Shown one piece after another: positions 60,682 through 64,000 of a DNA stretch of 64,000 bases (positions are counted from its first letter, which is position 1; each line of letters opens with the position of its first letter). The notes under the pieces are model-generated. The model saw only the letters and a list, made by a program, of their open reading frames with translations. It ran no database searches and was not told where the DNA came from. The stretch lies in contig JAVBMC010000042.1 in assembly GCA_031552845.1 (NCBI GenBank), forward strand, positions 1 through 64,000, written 5' to 3'. The position numbers were made by a program, and so were the translations under genes. The DNA is from JAVBMC01 sp031552845 (GTDB taxonomy: Bacteria > Verrucomicrobiota > Kiritimatiellia > RFP12 > DVOR01).

Positions 60682-61539
60682 ATGCAAAGCAGATTGATAA
60701 TGTTATTGGCGTGCTGTCTTTCGTTTGCGCTCGGCTGGTCGCTGCGCAAACCGCCACCCCCTGCCATCCTCGACGAAATCGAAGAACACAAATGCGAAGT
60801 GATGGATGTTCAGCCGAAAGCGGTTGAGGCAGACACCGACGACCAAGCCTCCCCCGCCCCGCCGCCACGAGAATCCGCGCCTTGGGAACGCGTCGTCACC
60901 ACCGTCTCAGGCTACGGTTATTTGACCGACATCGAACCCGGCGGCAAAGTCCTCACCTTCGAATCCAAACCCCTCCCCGACAAAGAAATCAAAACCATCC
61001 TCTTTTCTGTCGTTGCGCCGACTAACTTTGCCCATCGCTTTTTCATGATCGCTGCGCATGACAAGTGGTCCAAACCAATGGGAATGTGCGATTGGGAGAT
61101 CGAACCTGAGCGTTATAAGCCAGGCCTCCTTTATGAAGACGCTGTCTATTATACTTTAGACCAAAAGCCTTATTCTCAAATGTCTATTGACTGCAGCGGG
61201 CGGCACTATGGAGAAAGGTTTTTCCTCGACGCCTCGGAGTTTAGCGAGTTCATACTTCAAAAAGAAACCATGTTGGCTTCTCGAATCAATGAAATTAAGC
61301 AATGCGAGGCCGAGATAGCACAATTGCCTCGCGATGAGACCACGAAAAAACAACACTATCGTTTAAGGGCTCAACTTCGCGATGCACAAGGTTACACAAA
61401 TGAATTAACCCGCACAATCAACGAAGCGAAGGAGCAAATCAAATACATGGACGAACGGCGGGCGTTTGTCCATGAGGGATTGAAGCACGCTTTACCCGGA
61501 GGTATCATGGCCGAACCCGAGACGGCCTCTGATGAGTAA
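60682..61539 (+). CDS. Membrane-anchored coiled-coil protein, unknown function
   Basis: 285 residues from the ATG at 60682, chosen because GGAGG lies 6 bp upstream and a signal anchor (SRLIMLLACCLSFALGWSL) follows. Upstream in-frame starts enter the intergenic repeats. Next comes a proline-rich linker (about 22-70), a globular part with EPGGKVLTFESKPLPDKEIK, IAAHDKWSKPMGMCDWEIEP and YSQMSIDCSGRHYGERFFLD (about 85-190), and a coiled coil from about 200 to 275 (RINEIKQCEAEIAQLPRDE; LTRTINEAKEQIKYMDERRA). I do not recognise the family. Confidence 0.6.
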   Translation: MQSRLIMLLACCLSFALGWSLRKPPPPAILDEIEEHKCEVMDVQPKAVEADTDDQASPAPPPRESAPWERVVTTVSGYGYLTDIEPGGKVLTFESKPLPDKEIKTILFSVVAPTNFAHRFFMIAAHDKWSKPMGMCDWEIEPERYKPGLLYEDAVYYTLDQKPYSQMSIDCSGRHYGERFFLDASEFSEFILQKETMLASRINEIKQCEAEIAQLPRDETTKKQHYRLRAQLRDAQGYTNELTRTINEAKEQIKYMDERRAFVHEGLKHALPGGIMAEPETASDE

Positions 61540-61583
61540 GTGTGTAGGACAAGTTAATTTTGGGCTGTTTTGCGTCTTCTGGC

Positions 61584-61612
61584 TTGATTAGGCCGAGGGG
61601 TTCTGGTATACT
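61584..61612 (+). promoter_or_regulatory. Promoter of the 31-residue basic protein and probably tRNA-Cys
   Basis: TTGATT (61584-61589), 17 bp, TATACT (61607-61612). The ATG at 61623 follows only 10 bp after the -10, so the mRNA is essentially leaderless. Confidence 0.7.
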
Positions 61613-61622
61613 TCGCGCCCTT

Positions 61623-61718
61623 ATGGGACAACAATTACGTAAAGTGACTAAGCGGAAACGTCGCGAGGCTTACAAGCGCCGCGTGCAAGAACGTCTCCGC
61701 GCAGCCGCGAAGAAATAA
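61623..61718 (+). CDS. 31-residue very basic protein
   Basis: An ATG-initiated frame of 31 codons ending TAA: it starts MGQQLRKVTKRKRREAYK and continues RRVQERLRAAAKK. About half of the residues are Lys or Arg, with no hydrophobic core, as in very small ribosome- or RNA-associated proteins. I have an impression of similar MGQ-start K/R-rich peptides in verrucomicrobial genomes but cannot prove conservation here. It has no Shine-Dalgarno site; the promoter lies 10 bp upstream. tRNA-Cys starts 7 bp after the stop and shares the terminator, so both are likely on one transcript. Confidence 0.65.
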   Translation: MGQQLRKVTKRKRREAYKRRVQERLRAAAKK

Positions 61719-61725
61719 GCTTTCA

Positions 61726-61799
61726 GGTGCGATGGCCGAGTGGCTAGGCAGAGGTCTGCAAAACCTCGAACAGCGGTTCAATTCCGCTTCGCACCTCCA
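61726..61799 (+). tRNA. tRNA-Cys (GCA)
   Basis: 74 nt with the CCA end encoded. Acceptor GGTGCGA (61726-61732) pairs with TCGCACC (61789-61795), discriminator T at 61796 as expected for cysteine, CCA at 61797-61799. The anticodon arm is GAGGT CTGCAAA ACCTC with anticodon GCA, and the T arm is GCGG TTCAATT CCGC. A D arm with GGCCGAGTGGCTAGGC is in place. Confidence 0.95.
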
Positions 61800-61824
61800 T
61801 CTTACCCGCAAGGGTTCGGTTAAT

Positions 61825-61856
61825 AACCGGAGGGTTTCGCCTTCCGGTTTTTTGTG
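61825..61856 (+). terminator. Terminator after tRNA-Cys
   Basis: AACCGGAGGG (61825-61834) pairs with CCTTCCGGTT (61840-61849), one G-U pair, loop TTTCG, followed by TTTTTGTGTTTC. The convergent prmC gene ends at 61886. Confidence 0.85.
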
Positions 61857-61885
61857 TTTCTTCGACCGGGCAGCTTCGCCCTAAA

Positions 61886-62749
61886 TCAAACGCCCAACAC
61901 TCCACGCGCAAATCGGATGCGGCGTGAGTAGTCGCGGCGGATCTCCACATCGCGGAAGCCGGACTGTTCCAGCAGACGCGCAACGGGGCGGCCTTGGTCG
62001 TGGCCGATCTCAAAGTAAATCTCACCCCCCGCCCGCAGCACCATCACCGCCGCCAATGTAATGCTGCGGATGATGTCGAGTCCGTCCACACCGCCGTCGA
62101 GCGCGAGCCGCGGTTCATGTTCTAAAATATGCCGCTCCAAACCATCCACCACTTTGCTGGCAATGTAAGGCGGGTTGGAAACAATCAGATCAACGCTTCC
62201 CGGCTGGAATGCCCCGCAGCCGTCACCTTGCCGAAAGCTCACGCGCTGCGACAGTCCGCATTGTTGCGCATTCTCCCGCGCGAGCGTCAGCGTATTCTCC
62301 GAGATGTCGATACCGATAAAGGTGCCATTCGTCTTGGCATGGGCGAGGCTTAAAATAATACACCCGGTGCCGGTGCCGACGTCGATGACTGTGGGGTTCT
62401 CCCGCTGCCAGATGGGCGAAGTGAGCGCCCAATCGACCAGCTGCTCGGTCTCCGGGCGGGGAATAAGCGCACGTGAGTCAGTCTTGAGCGTGAGGTCGCG
62501 GAACTCCCATGTGCCCAACACATATTGGATGGGCTCCCCGGCGGTAAGGCGCTTGAGTCCCGCACGCAAGACAACAAGCTGTTCCTCTGTGGGCAGTTCG
62601 GCCTTACGCTCTAATAGTTTGAGGCGGGGATAGCCGAGCACGTGTGCGGTGAGGATTTCGCAGACGGTGACGGCTTCGGGCACCGAATGCTTGCGCAGAT
62701 ATTTTGCGCCTTCCTTCAGGATATGCTCAACTGTGACGGGCATTGCCAT
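61886..62749 (-). CDS. prmC: Release factor glutamine methyltransferase
   Basis: 287 residues. The N-terminal helical domain ends at LTAGEPIQYVLGTWEFRDL (about 70-88, with the family's GEPIQY), then RALIPRPETEQLVDWAL, SAM motif VIDVGTGTGCIILSLAH (about 119-135), FIGIDISENTL and the catalytic VSNPPYIA (about 186-193). It methylates the glutamine of the GGQ motif in RF1 and RF2. Its ATG shares a base with the stop of the DUF3127 gene, so these are translationally coupled. Confidence 0.95.
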   Translation of the reverse strand: MAMPVTVEHILKEGAKYLRKHSVPEAVTVCEILTAHVLGYPRLKLLERKAELPTEEQLVVLRAGLKRLTAGEPIQYVLGTWEFRDLTLKTDSRALIPRPETEQLVDWALTSPIWQRENPTVIDVGTGTGCIILSLAHAKTNGTFIGIDISENTLTLARENAQQCGLSQRVSFRQGDGCGAFQPGSVDLIVSNPPYIASKVVDGLERHILEHEPRLALDGGVDGLDIIRSITLAAVMVLRAGGEIYFEIGHDQGRPVARLLEQSGFRDVEIRRDYSRRIRFARGVLGV

Positions 62750-63150
62750 CAGAATGGCAGGTCGTCATCCGCGACGTTCTCGAACGCCTTCGGGTTTCCG
62801 GAGCTGCCGGCAGACGGTGCGGGCATATCGTCAACATCAAACGCATCGGGCGCGGTGACTTCGACCTCGCGGCCTTCGGAAATCTTCTCAAGGCGGAAGG
62901 CCTGCAGGTCTACAAAGTATTTATCCTGCCACTCGCGGCCATTGACGCTAAAGGTCACCTTGACCTCATCGCCGGGCTTCACGTTGTCCAACAGCGCGCA
63001 CTTCTCTTTGACGAACTGGAACTTGACGTGCTGCGGGAAACGGTCATCCACCAGCAACACAAACTCACGTTTGGTGAAGCCGCTGTTAAACGCCTGCACC
63101 TCCATGATCTTCTCAACCTTCCCGCTCATCTCATACGAAAACGACGCCAT
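62749..63150 (-). CDS. DUF3127 protein with SSB-like acidic tail
   Basis: 133 residues. A compact beta-rich domain (about 1-95) matches DUF3127: FSYEMSGKVEKIMEVQ, FTKREFVLLVDDRFPQHVKF, FVKEKCALLD and VTFSVNGREWQDKYFVDLQA, with an OB-fold-like pattern. A low-complexity Pro/Ser/Asp linker then leads to DDDLPF at the extreme C-terminus, similar to the DDIPF tip by which SSB binds repair partners. The protein may bind single-stranded nucleic acid, but this is inferred. prmC follows directly. Confidence 0.75.
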   Translation of the reverse strand: MASFSYEMSGKVEKIMEVQAFNSGFTKREFVLLVDDRFPQHVKFQFVKEKCALLDNVKPGDEVKVTFSVNGREWQDKYFVDLQAFRLEKISEGREVEVTAPDAFDVDDMPAPSAGSSGNPKAFENVADDDLPF

Positions 63151-63189
63151 GACACACCTCCAAATTAACTGCGGGCATGATACCCAATT

Positions 63190-63996
63190 CTATTTCTCTT
63201 GTCGAGCGCAAAACGACGGCAGCAGAAGCGGAATCGCCCCCAGCAGATTCACCGCCGCAATCACCGCATAGCCGCCTAGGCTCAACAACACCAAATCCGC
63301 CGATTCCAACCCCAACGGCGAACCCATCTGCCGCGCGGCTACTTCGCGCACGCCCAACCCGCCAATCGAAATCGGCAACGCCGAAGCAATGCCCAACGCC
63401 GGAATGACAAACCCCAAGTCGCCCCACGGAATATCCAGCCCCAAAGCGAGAATGATAAACACGTGCGACCACACCCGGATGTTCTGCGACACCAACGCCC
63501 AAAGGGTCACCCCGCGCGTCAGCTTAAAACACAACCCCGCGCACGCCACTGCGATCACCGCCGCTTGCACCCACCACATCGGCCACAAGCAGAACACGCC
63601 AATCAATAACAACGCCGCAAAGTTTACGCCACGGTCCAGCACCAAGCTCCACACTGCCTTCGGTGCCGAGCCATTACTCTTCACCAAGCGGCATCCCTTA
63701 ACCACATCGCCACCCATATTGGAGGGAAGGAAGTTGTTAAAGAACATCCCCACCACATATTCACGCAGCACCTGCTTAAATGGCAGACAGCCAAACAGCC
63801 TCCGCAGGATTGCATGCCACGAAGCCGCCCCCGCCACCGTCGCCAGCAGATAACACAATGCAAAGCTCAACAAGTGCCACGGATGATCCCACTTCAGATT
63901 GTCGAGCAAGTCATCAACCCCCGTCAGCTTGACAACAAGTGCCAGCAGTACAAGCGTCACAGCCGCCTTCGCAGCAACAATCAACTTCTTACGCAT
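63190..63996 (-). CDS. Lysylphosphatidylglycerol synthetase/flippase-like membrane protein
   Basis: 268 residues with about 7-8 transmembrane segments. FFNNFLPSNMGGDVVKGCRL (about 86-105) and ISIGGLGVREVAARQM (about 214-229) are the two conserved motifs of the family formerly called UPF0104, related to the flippase domain of MprF and to AglD. It probably moves a lipid or lipid-linked sugar across the inner membrane. At 268 residues it is a little shorter than the usual 300-330. The gene begins 4 bp from the window edge, so its promoter and any operon partner are outside. Confidence 0.8.
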   Translation of the reverse strand: MRKKLIVAAKAAVTLVLLALVVKLTGVDDLLDNLKWDHPWHLLSFALCYLLATVAGAASWHAILRRLFGCLPFKQVLREYVVGMFFNNFLPSNMGGDVVKGCRLVKSNGSAPKAVWSLVLDRGVNFAALLLIGVFCLWPMWWVQAAVIAVACAGLCFKLTRGVTLWALVSQNIRVWSHVFIILALGLDIPWGDLGFVIPALGIASALPISIGGLGVREVAARQMGSPLGLESADLVLLSLGGYAVIAAVNLLGAIPLLLPSFCARQEK

Positions 63997-64000
63997 GCAA

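Noticed and set aside
1..64000. Prophage, plasmid origin or toxin-antitoxin locus
   Set aside because: No integrase, phage structural, replication-initiator or paired toxin/antitoxin genes were seen; the single HTH gene has no partner.

Overview
The window looks like a chromosomal segment of a PVC-superphylum bacterium, most likely a Kiritimatiellota (former Verrucomicrobia subdivision 5) or a close Lentisphaerae-type relative. This is inferred from very large secreted proteins (PA14-like/beta-helix, BspA-type leucine-rich repeats, thrombospondin-3-like calcium motifs), GH43/GH172/clan GH-A glycosidases, an ECF sigma factor paired with an anti-sigma factor that carries a large extracellular passenger, a DUF3127 protein and a tiny basic protein next to tRNA-Cys. 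No phylogenetic search was possible.

Layout. (1) 1-430: 3' remnant of an IS1595-type transposase and repeat debris. (2) 439-7068: tight plus-strand operon: ion transporter, DUF502, agmatinase-family enzyme, metal-chelate/B12-type ABC permease and ATPase, TPR lipid- or envelope-side protein, pdxA. (3) 7098-10326: gatCAB with its own promoter and terminator. (4) 10326-13500: four small secreted proteins (two paralogous lipoproteins, one frameshifted, and two carboxypeptidase-regulatory-like proteins). (5) 13956-19730: GH43 lipoprotein, TPM and LemA proteins, peptide deformylase, and a tandem pair of Tes/MJ0619-like radical SAM proteins. (6) 19969-38020: a surface and glycan-degradation island on the minus strand: ECF sigma, anti-sigma/beta-helix fusion, three PA14/beta-helix proteins, GH172, a clan GH-A glycosidase with a CBM9-like tail and a Tat-exported PHP phosphoesterase. 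(7) 38154-44680: a 2078-residue BspA-type protein behind a structured leader that ends in a terminator-like hairpin. (8) 44771-48528: HTH regulator, HU-like protein, rsmA, SurA-type isomerase. (9) 48547-59921: a 3244-residue secreted protein and an operon of three paralogous coiled-coil lipoproteins. (10) 59922-64000: a 23-bp-period repeat array, a membrane-anchored coiled-coil protein, a 31-residue basic protein, tRNA-Cys, prmC, a DUF3127 protein and a flippase-like membrane protein.

How it fits together. Housekeeping genes (pdxA, gatCAB, def, rsmA, surA-type, prmC, tRNA-Cys) are interleaved with accessory genes for display and breakdown of polysaccharides at the cell surface. The most unusual pieces are the anti-sigma factor fused to a beta-helix passenger with a second ribosome binding site and signal peptide inside the gene; the attenuator-like leader of the giant LRR gene; and two intergenic arrays that repeat with exactly 23-bp spacing, one of which forms hairpins with compensatory base changes. 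All functional statements are from sequence reading only.
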